Of a DNA stretch of 64,000 nucleotides, positions 45,501 through 53,907 are shown piece by piece (the first letter of the stretch is position 1; every line of letters starts with the position of its first letter). The notes below the pieces were generated by a model, which saw nothing but the letters and a program-made list of their open reading frames with translations, was not told the DNA's origin and did not search any database. A program made the position numbers and the translations under genes. This stretch comes from Clostridium estertheticum (lineage in GTDB: Bacteria; Bacillota; Clostridia; Clostridiales; Clostridiaceae). The stretch covers positions 2,790,001 to 2,854,000 of the forward strand of contig NZ_CP086239.1 of the NCBI RefSeq assembly GCF_026650985.1. Direction: 5' to 3'.

Positions 45501-45922
45501 TATTCTAATTCCTCCTCATCGTTATCATTAAAATTTGCTTTAAATGATTTTATAGCATCTAGTCCAGAATCTATAGCAGTTTTTACAATATCATCTAAAC
45601 TTTTAAAATCTCTTGAAACAGAAACCTCGAGAAGCATTGGTAAATTAACTCCAGTAACAATATCAATATTTTCACTAGTAATTGCTATCCTACTAGCTGC
45701 ATTAAATGGACTTCCACCAAACAAATCAACCATAAAAAGTAATCCTTCTTTAATATCAAGGTTTTTAATTAAATCTTCATACTTTTTAACAAGATCATCA
45801 GCACTTTCCCCAGGCTCCAAAGTCACATATCCTATATTTTCTTGTTTGCCGAGTATCATTTCTGAAGACTTTAGCAACTCCTTAGAAAATTTTCCATGAG
45901 ATCCAAGTATAATAGCTATCAT
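45500..45922 (-). CDS. PTS mannose-family IIA subunit
   Basis: A 140-residue cytoplasmic subunit. The phosphorylated His is H9 in IILGSHGKFS; FMVDLFGGSPFNAA is the second family motif. It takes phosphate from HPr. First gene of the operon, with AAGGGGGAG before the ATG. No LevR-type activator gene and no sigma-54 box are seen nearby. Confidence 0.93.
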   Translation of the reverse strand: MIAIILGSHGKFSKELLKSSEMILGKQENIGYVTLEPGESADDLVKKYEDLIKNLDIKEGLLFMVDLFGGSPFNAASRIAITSENIDIVTGVNLPMLLEVSVSRDFKSLDDIVKTAIDSGLDAIKSFKANFNDNDEEELE

Positions 45923-46240
45923 TATTTCTCCCCCTTAAAATATATTATTTCGTAACGAATGATAACGTTATCAGTTATCTCTTAAATACATTATGAACTA
46001 ATTTTATATTATCTTCACCTACATTTTGTCATCTAAACTATGACAATTGTCACTTAAATTATTACAATTATCATAAAGTTTTCAATTTAACTGTTAGTTC
46101 CCGAATTATAACCTTACATTATAAAAAATGCCCTAGTTATGTGAACACAACTAAGGCATTTAAAATTGAATTTTTAGTAATTATTTCAATAAAAACAACA
46201 TGGTATAGCAAATCTTATATATGCTCATAAGTAAAATTAT
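45923..46240 (-). promoter_or_regulatory. PTS operon control region with palindromes
   Basis: No gene. Three palindromes are visible: TTCGTAACGAA (45949-45959), TGATAACGTTATCA (45960-45973, one base from the CcpA cre consensus) and TGACAATTGTCA (46041-46052). A possible promoter on the minus strand is ATGACA then TATAAA about 18 bp on, near 46032-46003. The cre-like box lies between that promoter and the IIA start, where CcpA would block transcription. At 46121-46161 is the terminator of the lipoprotein gene. Confidence 0.45.
46121..46161 (-). terminator. Terminator of the GntR/ABC-2 operon
   Basis: Stem AAATGCC-TTAGTTGTG pairs with CATAACTA-GGGCATTT (46161-46126) with one mismatch, then TTTTTTAT on the minus strand, 80 bp after the lipoprotein stop codon. 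Confidence 0.75.
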
Positions 46241-46606
46241 CTAATTTAAAACAACTGCCCATTTTCCATTATTATCTTTTCTAACATTTATATCTACTAT
46301 TCCTTCTTTATTAAAATCACACGTAAATTCATTGCTAAGAGTACTTTTGTTATTTTTATCTTCAAATTCAACTTTATAAGTACAATTTTTCTGCACTCCC
46401 ATATCAAAATAACAATGCTGATTCTGCTTCAAATTGCTGCCCCTAATCTCAGTTTTACCAATTCTTTGAATTGCTATATTGCTAATGATTTCTGAACTTT
46501 TATTTCCTATAATGAGATTGTTTTTAATGTCTTTTTCACCACAAGCAGATATTAAAATTGCAATAATTATGCAACCTAATACAGTTATATATGGTATTCT
46601 TTTCAA
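46241..46606 (-). CDS. Small lipoprotein of unknown function
   Basis: A 121-residue secreted protein. A signal peptide (KRIPYITVLGCIIIAILISAC) ends in a lipobox, ISAC, with the lipid-modified Cys at residue 22. The mature part of about 100 residues is hydrophilic with two more cysteines (NQHCYF, KNCTY) and looks beta-rich. I recognise no domain. It is last in the GntR and ABC-2 exporter operon, 40 bp after the second permease, so it may work with the exporters at the cell surface. Confidence 0.7.
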   Translation of the reverse strand: MKRIPYITVLGCIIIAILISACGEKDIKNNLIIGNKSSEIISNIAIQRIGKTEIRGSNLKQNQHCYFDMGVQKNCTYKVEFEDKNNKSTLSNEFTCDFNKEGIVDINVRKDNNGKWAVVLN

Positions 46607-46646
46607 TCTAATCCACTCCTTAAATTAAAATGATTATGTCTTATAA

Positions 46647-47708
46647 TTATTTTTTTGAGGATAATACCTTAAGTAGTAGTTTCGATATAAAATATCCTAT
46701 AATAGTGAAAATGACAAAGTAAATTCCAAACGATGCCTTTAAACCACTCTCTCCAAAAATAACTCCAGCCAAAAGCCCTGAACATATAGCAACGCCCCCC
46801 ATAAAGACAGGTTCCAAATTTTTAAAAACAATTAATCTCAAATTATATTCTATGTTTCTCTTTTTATAGGCTAAATTAGCTAAGAATAAAAATAAACAAG
46901 TTAATAGAAAAAGTATTAATAACTTCGATTTATAATTACTATAATAGAAGTTTTGATAATAATCCTGATTAATATTTTCTGCTGGATTTGGATAAAAGGA
47001 CTTCTGTTTAGCTACATTATAACTATAAATATTTATCCAACCACTAATTTTTTCAAAGATTATATTAATTAATTCATCATATCGATAATATCTCATAACT
47101 AATTCCTGTACTACCATTGATATAAATATTGGTACCCCTAAAATTATACCACCTACCATGCCAGACACTATACTATTTCCCATAACTGCCTGTACAAGCA
47201 TAATAAAAGTAAAAATACAAATGTACTGAAATGTATCCATAAAAAACCATTTAACTATATCAGAATATGGATTTAATGTTTTACCAAGGCCGTTAATATT
47301 AGCAAAATAAAACAAGCTTAAAAATATATATGTTATTACAAAACTTATAAGTAAACTTACCACACCAACAAGCCATTTATTAATTATTATCTCTTTCCTT
47401 GTAAATGGCATAGAAGCTATAAATCCCTGAGTTTCACTAGTTTTTTCTCCTTTAAATAAAATTATAGCGAGTATTATGACAACTAATACCATTACAAAAT
47501 AATAACTGTTCATACCATATAGTCCATTATTGAACCACCTGTCAGTCCTACTTCCAATATTGTATTCCATATACATTTTATTTCGATTTAGTAATGATAT
47601 AACACCATAAACTTTATAAAATAAAAGTGTTATAATAGTTAAAAGCGTTACCCATCTTACATTTATCCATTCCTTATAGAAAAGGGCTTTATTTATAATT
47701 TTATTCAT
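46647..47708 (-). CDS. ABC-2 family permease (second copy)
   Basis: A 353-residue membrane protein with about six transmembrane segments and a central hydrophilic loop. It is a clear paralog of the permease at 48627-49667: both begin M-N-[KR]-I-I-N-K-A-L-F-Y-K-E-W, share EKTSETQGFIASMPFTRKEI, and share the last 90 residues almost exactly. The loop (about 215-260) has diverged. It works with the ATPase at 47701, whose gene overlaps it by 8 bp. Substrate unknown. Confidence 0.82.
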   Translation of the reverse strand: MNKIINKALFYKEWINVRWVTLLTIITLLFYKVYGVISLLNRNKMYMEYNIGSRTDRWFNNGLYGMNSYYFVMVLVVIILAIILFKGEKTSETQGFIASMPFTRKEIIINKWLVGVVSLLISFVITYIFLSLFYFANINGLGKTLNPYSDIVKWFFMDTFQYICIFTFIMLVQAVMGNSIVSGMVGGIILGVPIFISMVVQELVMRYYRYDELINIIFEKISGWINIYSYNVAKQKSFYPNPAENINQDYYQNFYYSNYKSKLLILFLLTCLFLFLANLAYKKRNIEYNLRLIVFKNLEPVFMGGVAICSGLLAGVIFGESGLKASFGIYFVIFTIIGYFISKLLLKVLSSKK

Positions 47709-48591
47709 TTTTATCCTCCTCTCCTACAAAATATATAAACATATCCTCAAGACTCATATCTACAATTTCTATAAAGTCAGCACCCATGTCATATAGCTTT
47801 TTCTCTAACTCTTTAGTGTAATTTTTAGTAATTATATAATTTATCCTACCTATAGTTTCAATCTTAATAACTCCATTAATAGAAGATAACTTTTCATTTA
47901 TATTGACTTCATCTTTAAACATAACTTGAAGTTTTTTTATACTATTTTTAGCATCTTCCATAGAACTTTTAAGTTTTATTTCGCCATTTTTAATTATTGC
48001 TACGCTATCACATATTCTCTCAATATGGTCCAAGTGATGTGATGAAATAAATACAGTTACACCTCTTGATGCTACTTCATCCACAATAATAGACATTATT
48101 TCTTTTTTGATCACAGGATCAAGTCCAGATGTGGGTTCATCAAGGATTAAGATGTCTGGTTTTATACTTAAGTTTAAAAGGATAGCTGTTCTCATCTTCA
48201 TTCCTTTGGAAAGTTCCCTTATTCTTCGATTTAAAGGAATTTTAAATTTTATATTAAGCTCATCAAATCTCTCCTTTGAAAAATCATTATAGGCTTTCTT
48301 ATAAAATTCTAAGAGTTCCTTTACTTTAAAAGATGAAAAATATTGGTTTTCATCGGATACATACCCTATCCTCTGTTTTATTTTAGCGTTATCAAAAACC
48401 TCTTCCCCATCTATTAAAATGCTTCCTTCATTAACTCTGTAAATACCTGTTAAACATTTAATAAGTGTAGTTTTACCAGCACCATTTTCACCAATTATTC
48501 CAAATATACTCCCTTTATTCACATGCAAATCTACATTTTTTAAAATGTATTTATCATCTATCTTTTTGCTCACATTTTTTATATCTATCAA
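47701..48591 (-). CDS. ABC-2 exporter ATPase (second copy)
   Basis: A 296-residue ATPase of the CcmA/YtrB/BcrA group. Walker A is GENGAGKTT (34-42), the signature is ELSKGMKMR, Walker B is DILILDEPTSGLDP and the switch His is in SSHHLDH. Residues 40-200 are the same as in the copy at 49660; most differences are in the last 90 residues. At the DNA level 47989-48474 is identical to 49948-50433. The ATG follows GGGG. Confidence 0.9.
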   Translation of the reverse strand: MIDIKNVSKKIDDKYILKNVDLHVNKGSIFGIIGENGAGKTTLIKCLTGIYRVNEGSILIDGEEVFDNAKIKQRIGYVSDENQYFSSFKVKELLEFYKKAYNDFSKERFDELNIKFKIPLNRRIRELSKGMKMRTAILLNLSIKPDILILDEPTSGLDPVIKKEIMSIIVDEVASRGVTVFISSHHLDHIERICDSVAIIKNGEIKLKSSMEDAKNSIKKLQVMFKDEVNINEKLSSINGVIKIETIGRINYIITKNYTKELEKKLYDMGADFIEIVDMSLEDMFIYFVGEEDKNE

Positions 48592-48626
48592 GATAATCCC
48601 CCCATTTTATATTCCAATATTTTCAA

Positions 48627-49667
48627 TTATTTCCTTGACGATAATACCTTAAGTAATAATTTAGATATAAAGTATCCAATAATAGTGAAGATGACAAACC
48701 AAATCCCAAATTCTCTTAAGCGATCACTTCCAAAAATAACTCCAGCCAAAAGCCCTGAACAAATAGCAACTCCCCCTATAAATACAGGTTCTAAATTTTT
48801 AAAAACTATTAGTCTCAAATTATATTCAATGTTTCTTTTTTTATATGCTAAATTAGCTAAGAACAAAAATAAACAAGTTAACAGAAAAAGTACTAGTAAC
48901 TTCGATTTATAATTAGTATAATAAGAAAATGCATGAGCATACGTCCCCTTTATTGCTGTTTCAACGCAACTCTGATGAGGTATATTGTAGCTATAAATGC
49001 TTAACCAGTCCGAAATATCATTAGTAATCTTATACATATATCGATTATACCCATAGTATCTTCTGATTATAAGGTCTCCTAACGTAGTTGTAAATAATGG
49101 TACCATAAGTATTATTCCACCTACTATGCTAGATACTATACTATTTCCCATAACTGCCTGAATAAACATCATAAAAGTGAAAATGCAAATGTATTGGAAT
49201 GTATTCATAAAAAACCATTTAATTATATCGAAATATGGATTTAATGTTGTATCAAGGCCTTTAATATTTAATAAATATAACAAGCTTAAAAATATATACG
49301 TTACTACAAAACTTATAAATAAACTTACCACTCCAACAATCCATTTATTAAAAATTATTTCTTTCCTTGTAAATGGCATAGAAGCAATAAACCCTTGAGT
49401 TTCGCTAGTCTTCTCACCTGCAAATAAAGTCATGGCGAGTATTAATACAACAAACACCATTATAAAAATATGAATATTTGCTTCATAAAGTCCGTTATTA
49501 AACCAATAATTATACTCTGCTCCTCCCTGAATCATTCTTTTGTAATTTAATTCAGATATAACCCCATAACCCTTACTACTTAAAAGTATAACAATAGTTA
49601 AAAGTGTTATCCATTTCACGTATATCCATTCCTTATAAAAAAGGGCCTTATTTATAATCCTATTCAT
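48627..49667 (-). CDS. ABC-2 family permease (first copy)
   Basis: A 346-residue membrane protein, paralog of the one at 46647-47708, with the same N-terminal, EKTSETQG and C-terminal segments. The loop around residues 215-255 (ISDWLSIYSYNIPHQSC and following) is different in sequence from the other copy. It overlaps its ATPase gene by 8 bp. Confidence 0.82.
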   Translation of the reverse strand: MNRIINKALFYKEWIYVKWITLLTIVILLSSKGYGVISELNYKRMIQGGAEYNYWFNNGLYEANIHIFIMVFVVLILAMTLFAGEKTSETQGFIASMPFTRKEIIFNKWIVGVVSLFISFVVTYIFLSLLYLLNIKGLDTTLNPYFDIIKWFFMNTFQYICIFTFMMFIQAVMGNSIVSSIVGGIILMVPLFTTTLGDLIIRRYYGYNRYMYKITNDISDWLSIYSYNIPHQSCVETAIKGTYAHAFSYYTNYKSKLLVLFLLTCLFLFLANLAYKKRNIEYNLRLIVFKNLEPVFIGGVAICSGLLAGVIFGSDRLREFGIWFVIFTIIGYFISKLLLKVLSSRK

Positions 49668-50550
49668 TTTTATCCTCCTCTTCTACGAAATATATAAACA
49701 TGTCCTCAAGACTCATATCTACAATTTCTATAAATTCAGCTCCCATGTCATAAAGTTTTTTCTCTAAATCTTTTGTGTAATTTTTAGTGATTATATAATT
49801 TACCCTACCTATAGTTTCAACCTTAATTACTCCATCAATAGAAGATAACTTCTTATTTATATTGACTTCATCTTTAAACATCACTTGAAGTTTTTTTATG
49901 CTATTTTTAGCGTCTTCCATAGAACTTTTAAGTTTTATGGTGCCTTCTTTAATTATTGCTACGCTATCACATATTCTCTCAATATGGTCCAAGTGATGTG
50001 ATGAAATAAATACAGTTACACCTCTTGATGCTACTTCATCCACAATAATAGACATTATTTCTTTTTTGATCACAGGATCAAGTCCAGATGTGGGTTCATC
50101 AAGGATTAAGATGTCTGGTTTTATACTTAAGTTTAAAAGGATAGCTGTTCTCATCTTCATTCCTTTGGAAAGTTCCCTTATTCTTCGATTTAAAGGAATT
50201 TTAAATTTTATATTAAGCTCATCAAATCTCTCCTTTGAAAAATCATTATAGGCTTTCTTATAAAATTCTAAGAGTTCCTTTACTTTAAAAGATGAAAAAT
50301 ATTGGTTTTCATCGGATACATACCCTATCCTCTGTTTTATTTTAGCGTTATCAAAAACCTCTTCCCCATCTATTAAAATGCTTCCTTCATTAACTCTGTA
50401 AATACCTGTTAAACATTTAATAAGTGTAGTTTTGCCAGCACCATTTTCCCCAATTATTCCAAATATACTCCCCTTATTCACATGCAAATCTACATTTCTT
50501 AAAATGTATTTATCATCTATCTTTTTGCTCACATTTTTTATATCTATCAA
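49660..50550 (-). CDS. ABC-2 exporter ATPase (first copy)
   Basis: A 296-residue ATPase with Walker A GENGAGKTT (34-42), signature ELSKGMKMR and Walker B LILDEPTSGLDP. It is the promoter-proximal copy of the duplicated pair, directly after the GntR regulator. The arrangement of a YtrA-type GntR regulator followed by ATPase and permease genes is like the ytr operon of B. subtilis, which responds to cell-wall antibiotics. Confidence 0.9.
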   Translation of the reverse strand: MIDIKNVSKKIDDKYILRNVDLHVNKGSIFGIIGENGAGKTTLIKCLTGIYRVNEGSILIDGEEVFDNAKIKQRIGYVSDENQYFSSFKVKELLEFYKKAYNDFSKERFDELNIKFKIPLNRRIRELSKGMKMRTAILLNLSIKPDILILDEPTSGLDPVIKKEIMSIIVDEVASRGVTVFISSHHLDHIERICDSVAIIKEGTIKLKSSMEDAKNSIKKLQVMFKDEVNINKKLSSIDGVIKVETIGRVNYIITKNYTKDLEKKLYDMGAEFIEIVDMSLEDMFIYFVEEEDKNE

Positions 50551-50581
50551 TCTAATCCCCCCATTTTAAAATTTCTAATTG

Positions 50582-50953
50582 CTAAAACTCACTATAAATA
50601 TCATTTAATATATCTATTAATGTATCCTTATCAAGACCTATATAATGCGCTTCTATTATTATTTTCTTCATATGTTCTTTAATTTCTTTCATTTTTTCTT
50701 CATCCATAACAGGTTTGAAATTTTCTGATACAAAGGTTCCTTTCCCCCTTATAACTTGGATTGTCTTCATTCGCTCAAGCTCCATATATGCTTTACTTAT
50801 AGTGTTAGGATTGACCGTTATAACTGCTGCAAGTTCCCTTACGGAAGGCAGTTTATCTCCTGGTTTCAATATTCCTTTTATTATATTTTCCTTTACCTTC
50901 TCAATAATCTGTTCATAAATAGGCTTACTGCTTCTGCTATCAATATTTATCAT
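50582..50953 (-). CDS. GntR-family regulator, YtrA type
   Basis: A 123-residue regulator: an N-terminal winged helix (SSKPIYEQIIEKVKENI, then LPSVRELAAVITVNPNTISKAY) and a short C-terminal helical tail, the YtrA subfamily plan. YtrA-type proteins repress neighbouring ABC transporter operons until cell-wall stress or an antibiotic appears. The start ATG 50953 follows AAGGTGAG; an earlier in-frame ATG (50971) has no site. Its promoter and a matching palindrome are at 51010-51065. Confidence 0.88.
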   Translation of the reverse strand: MINIDSRSSKPIYEQIIEKVKENIIKGILKPGDKLPSVRELAAVITVNPNTISKAYMELERMKTIQVIRGKGTFVSENFKPVMDEEKMKEIKEHMKKIIIEAHYIGLDKDTLIDILNDIYSEF

Positions 50954-51009
50954 GGCCTCACCTTCTTTCATTCAATTAATTTTTTTACTAGTTGCATAAT
51001 GTGTACTAT

Positions 51010-51032
51010 GTGTACTACGTTATGTAGTACAC
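51010..51032. promoter_or_regulatory. GntR (YtrA-type) operator
   Basis: Perfect inverted repeat GTGTACTAC (51010-51018), 5 bp, then GTAGTACAC (51024-51032). A third half-site, GTGTACTAT, precedes it at 51001-51009. It lies a few bases past the -10 box of the gntR promoter, as expected for an autorepressor, and contains GTGTA/TACAC ends as in YtrA-type sites. Confidence 0.7.
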
Positions 51033-51036
51033 TATA

Positions 51037-51065
51037 AATATATAACTTTATTATTATAATGTCAA
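51037..51065 (-). promoter_or_regulatory. Promoter of the GntR/ABC-2 operon
   Basis: TTGACA (51065-51060) and TATATT (51042-51037) with 17-bp spacing on the minus strand, followed by the GntR palindrome. Confidence 0.75.
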
Positions 51066-51115
51066 CTAATCTTAAAAAAAACATTTATACTAAAATATAA
51101 ATATTAAAGTATATA

Positions 51116-51143
51116 TTGACATTTTATTGATTGATGTTATTAT
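51116..51143 (+). promoter_or_regulatory. Promoter of the PadR/SEDS-like operon
   Basis: TTGACA (51116-51121) and TATTAT (51138-51143), 16 bp apart, with an extended TG (51135-51136) before the -10 box. It diverges from the GntR promoter. Confidence 0.7.
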
Positions 51144-51180
51144 TATACATAGATTAACTATGTATAGATTGTCTATGTAT
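51144..51180. promoter_or_regulatory. PadR operator
   Basis: Perfect inverted repeat TATACATAG (51144-51152), 5 bp, CTATGTATA (51158-51166), plus a third half-site CTATGTAT (51173-51180) touching the AAGGAGG of padR. It lies right after the -10 box, so binding would block transcription and, at the third site, the ribosome-site region of the gene. Confidence 0.65.
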
Positions 51181-51193
51181 AAGGAGGTTTAAA

Positions 51194-51535
51194 ATGCCAA
51201 TAAATAAAGAACTTTTAAAAGGTAGCACTGTAATTCTTATTTTAAAACTAATTAATAAAAAACCAATGTATGGGTATGAAATGATAAAAGAAATGGAGGA
51301 AAAATCAAATGGTATATTCACACTAAAGGAAGGGACTCTTTATCCAATTCTCCATACATTAGAATCAAAAGGATTAGTTGAATCATATTGGGATGAGGGT
51401 TCTTCAAAACGTAAGAGAAAATACTATAGGATAATGGAAGCTGGTAAATTATCTTTAAAAGAAAAAGAAGAAGAATGGTCTACTTTCCGTTCAGCCGTTG
51501 ATAATATGTTATTGGAGGTTGTGATATGGGCATAA
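51194..51535 (+). CDS. PadR-family transcriptional regulator
   Basis: A 113-residue PadR winged-helix protein: LLKGSTVILILKLINKKPMYGYEMIKEM, then KEGTLYPILHTLESKGLVESYW, a short wing (GSSKRKRKYYRI) and a C-terminal dimerisation helix. It overlaps the next gene by 10 bp. In Firmicutes PadR genes are often coupled to membrane proteins with HAAS-type N-terminal domains, as here. Probably represses its own operon. Confidence 0.9.
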   Translation: MPINKELLKGSTVILILKLINKKPMYGYEMIKEMEEKSNGIFTLKEGTLYPILHTLESKGLVESYWDEGSSKRKRKYYRIMEAGKLSLKEKEEEWSTFRSAVDNMLLEVVIWA

Positions 51536-52821
51536 AAGATAATTCTAAAATTAATGAATATATAGACAATATATGTTCTTATGTGAAATTTAAAGGTGCT
51601 CATAAAGAAATAAAAGAGGAATTATTATCACACATAGAGGATATCGTAGATGAAAATAATGAGAGAGGATTGTCAGATGTAGAATCAACTAGTGCAGCTA
51701 TAAAACGAATGGGCGATGGGGAAGCTATAGGTAAACAGTTAAACATAGCACATAAAGGAACCCCCGATTGGATTACATTACTTTTAACCATAATACTTGT
51801 AAATGCTGGTGTTGTTTTGATGTATCTTATACAATATAAAAACTCATATAAGCCTAGTGATTATTTATTTAATCATAGCTTATTATATTCAGCAATTGGT
51901 ACTATTGGTGTCGTACTATTATATTTCTTTGATTATCGAAAATTAGAAAAATATTCAAAATATATTTTCGTAGGAATGTGTTTGTCATTTATCTTAATAT
52001 TTTTCCTAGGACATCCAATAAATGGAATTCCATCCCTTAGTATAGGCTCTTTTTCAGTAGACATTAAAGCTATTAGTTTATATGTATTTGTAATATCCAT
52101 GGCAGGTATATTCAATAACTATGACTGGAACAATAAAATAAATTTAATTAAAGCTGTTGTGTATTTATTTATTCCATTGATTCTTATGTTATTAGTCCCA
52201 GCATTAGCTTACTGTGGAATTTATTTTATTTCATTTATGGTTTTAGCACTTAAATCTGGTATGAAAAAAAGATATGCTCTTTACATTGTTGCCTTTAATA
52301 TTATTTGTTTTTTATTCTATATTTTTTCACAGTCATATAGAATGTATACACTTAAGAAACTTATGAATTTTTTATATCCATTCTCTGATCCAAAAGGAAT
52401 GGGATACATGGGTGTACAAATGTATAATATAACTCATACATCTGGAATTTTTGGACACGGTTTTCCCTCAACCATGTTAAGGTTACCTTCAATGGAATCA
52501 GAGTTTGTGTTTACTTTCATAGTACACACCTTTGGCTGGCTAGGAGCCGCAGTTATTATTTCTATAATAATTTCTTTCATATATAGGATTTTACACATTT
52601 CAAAATATGTTAGAGATAGTTATGGCAGATTACTCATAAGCGGCCTCATTAGTGTATTTATAGTACAATTTGTTTCGAATATATTAATGAATTTAAATTT
52701 ATTCCCAATCGTTGGAGTCGCACTTCCATTCTTAAGTTACGGTGGTTCCTTAGGCCTTGTTAATATGCTTTCTGTAGGTGTTATTATGAGTGTATATAGA
52801 CGAAGAAGTTTATCTTCCTAA
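51526..52821 (+). CDS. SEDS (FtsW/RodA/SpoVE)-like membrane protein with HAAS-like N-terminus
   Basis: A 431-residue protein. Residues 1-75 form a soluble helical HAAS/DUF1700-like domain (IKEELLSHIEDIVDENNERG, then AIKRMGDGEAIGKQL). About ten membrane helices follow. The C-terminal segment PFLSYGGSLGLVNMLSVGV is the SEDS signature. Two usual SEDS motifs are changed: the Q-P-S-E segment reads S-V-D-I-K, and the extracellular H-T-D-F loop reads E-S-E-F, so the conserved Asp is Glu. SEDS proteins polymerise or handle lipid II glycans; whether this one is active is open. It is coupled to the PadR gene. Confidence 0.78.
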   Translation: MGIKDNSKINEYIDNICSYVKFKGAHKEIKEELLSHIEDIVDENNERGLSDVESTSAAIKRMGDGEAIGKQLNIAHKGTPDWITLLLTIILVNAGVVLMYLIQYKNSYKPSDYLFNHSLLYSAIGTIGVVLLYFFDYRKLEKYSKYIFVGMCLSFILIFFLGHPINGIPSLSIGSFSVDIKAISLYVFVISMAGIFNNYDWNNKINLIKAVVYLFIPLILMLLVPALAYCGIYFISFMVLALKSGMKKRYALYIVAFNIICFLFYIFSQSYRMYTLKKLMNFLYPFSDPKGMGYMGVQMYNITHTSGIFGHGFPSTMLRLPSMESEFVFTFIVHTFGWLGAAVIISIIISFIYRILHISKYVRDSYGRLLISGLISVFIVQFVSNILMNLNLFPIVGVALPFLSYGGSLGLVNMLSVGVIMSVYRRRSLSS

Positions 52822-52843
52822 TTGAATCTCATGGAGTAAAATT

Positions 52844-52883
52844 TATATTTAAGAGAAGCCATAATAAACTTCTCTTAAATATA
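52844..52883. terminator. Inverted repeat after the SEDS-like gene
   Basis: A perfect 15-bp stem, TATATTTAAGAGAAG (52844-52858) with its complement (52869-52883), between convergent genes. It has no clear T-run, so termination is likely but not certain. Confidence 0.45.
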
Positions 52884-52895
52884 ATAAATGTCTAG

Positions 52896-53669
52896 TTACA
52901 CTTCAGATTTAAAATACAACTGTTGAACCTGCTTTACAATTTCATCTGTTTGGTTTGTAATCTGAGAAATAGAGAAGCCTATAAATAATGGAGATGTAAT
53001 AAATCTCGGTATAACTTTACAGATTATTTTACCCTTCCAATCATAAAAGAAAAGATTAAAACTACTACATTTCACATAAAAATCATTTAATATATAATGA
53101 ACAATTTTCTGTATATTATCAGCCATTATATCTAAATTATTAATATTATTTATTATAATATTGAATTCAGTAAAATCCACCTTTGGTTTTGTTGAAAGAT
53201 TAACGACACATCCATCTGACTCGTTAATTACTATTCCTTCAAAATACTCATCTTTTAAAGATTCTTTGTAATCTATAGATTTTAGTCCAACAATCTGCAT
53301 ATGTGCATGATTAATAGTCCCCCCTGAATAAGGGCCGTGATTTTTATAAAAAATCACAGATTCAAAATCACCACTTTTCTCCATATCAATCCAATGACGA
53401 ACTCCAAATCTTAACAAATTTCTCATATACTCTTTATCATACATTGTAATATCAACATCGCAACTACTTGTTTCTATTAGCACTGTCTGAAGTGTATTTT
53501 CTAATGTAGGAAATTTGTTTTTAACTAAAATGAATGGCCCTTCTTCATCTATAATACCTGTTAGCCCATCTCTGTTACAAAATGGACATGGGGTCTTCTT
53601 GTTTTTAATGCTATTGGGTTTATTTTTACTTATATTTGCTAAAAACTTTAAATATCTGTTAGAACTCAT
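52896..53669 (-). CDS. DUF4931 / GalT-like HIT-fold protein
   Basis: A 257-residue protein of the histidine-triad-related galactose-1-phosphate uridylyltransferase superfamily, close to DUF4931. A zinc-type CPFC pair near residue 27-30 (KKTPCPFCNRDGL) and the active-site segment GGTINHAHMQIVG (H-x-H) are present. It presumably transfers or hydrolyses a nucleotide; substrate unknown. The ATG at 53669 was chosen because AGGTGA lies 5 nt upstream. Lone gene between terminators. Confidence 0.75.
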   Translation of the reverse strand: MSSNRYLKFLANISKNKPNSIKNKKTPCPFCNRDGLTGIIDEEGPFILVKNKFPTLENTLQTVLIETSSCDVDITMYDKEYMRNLLRFGVRHWIDMEKSGDFESVIFYKNHGPYSGGTINHAHMQIVGLKSIDYKESLKDEYFEGIVINESDGCVVNLSTKPKVDFTEFNIIINNINNLDIMADNIQKIVHYILNDFYVKCSSFNLFFYDWKGKIICKVIPRFITSPLFIGFSISQITNQTDEIVKQVQQLYFKSEV

Positions 53670-53821
53670 TTTATTCACCTGCTCCAATATATAATTTTAA
53701 CCACTTAATCGAATCTAATTATTGTCTACTTTAACAATATCATAGATGATTTTATTTAAATAATCAATAATAATTTCAAATTGACGAATATATAATCTTC
53801 TACAATACCAATAGCTTACAA

Positions 53822-53872
53822 AAAATATTAAACAGCCATAGCCCCCTATATTTAAGGACTTTGGCCGTTTAA
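53822..53872 (-). terminator. Terminator of the sigma/GerW operon
   Basis: Stem TTAAAC-GGCCA-AG (53872 down) with CT-TGGC-GTTTAA, with mismatches, then ATATTTTTTG on the minus strand, 36 bp after the gerW-like stop codon. Confidence 0.6.
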
Positions 53873-53907
53873 GTCAATTTTATCATTTAATATTTCTAAG
53901 TTTAAAT

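Noticed and set aside
48107-50251. Two identical 61-codon plus-strand frames
   Set aside because: They are antisense shadows of the duplicated ATPase genes; their identity only reflects the identical tract.
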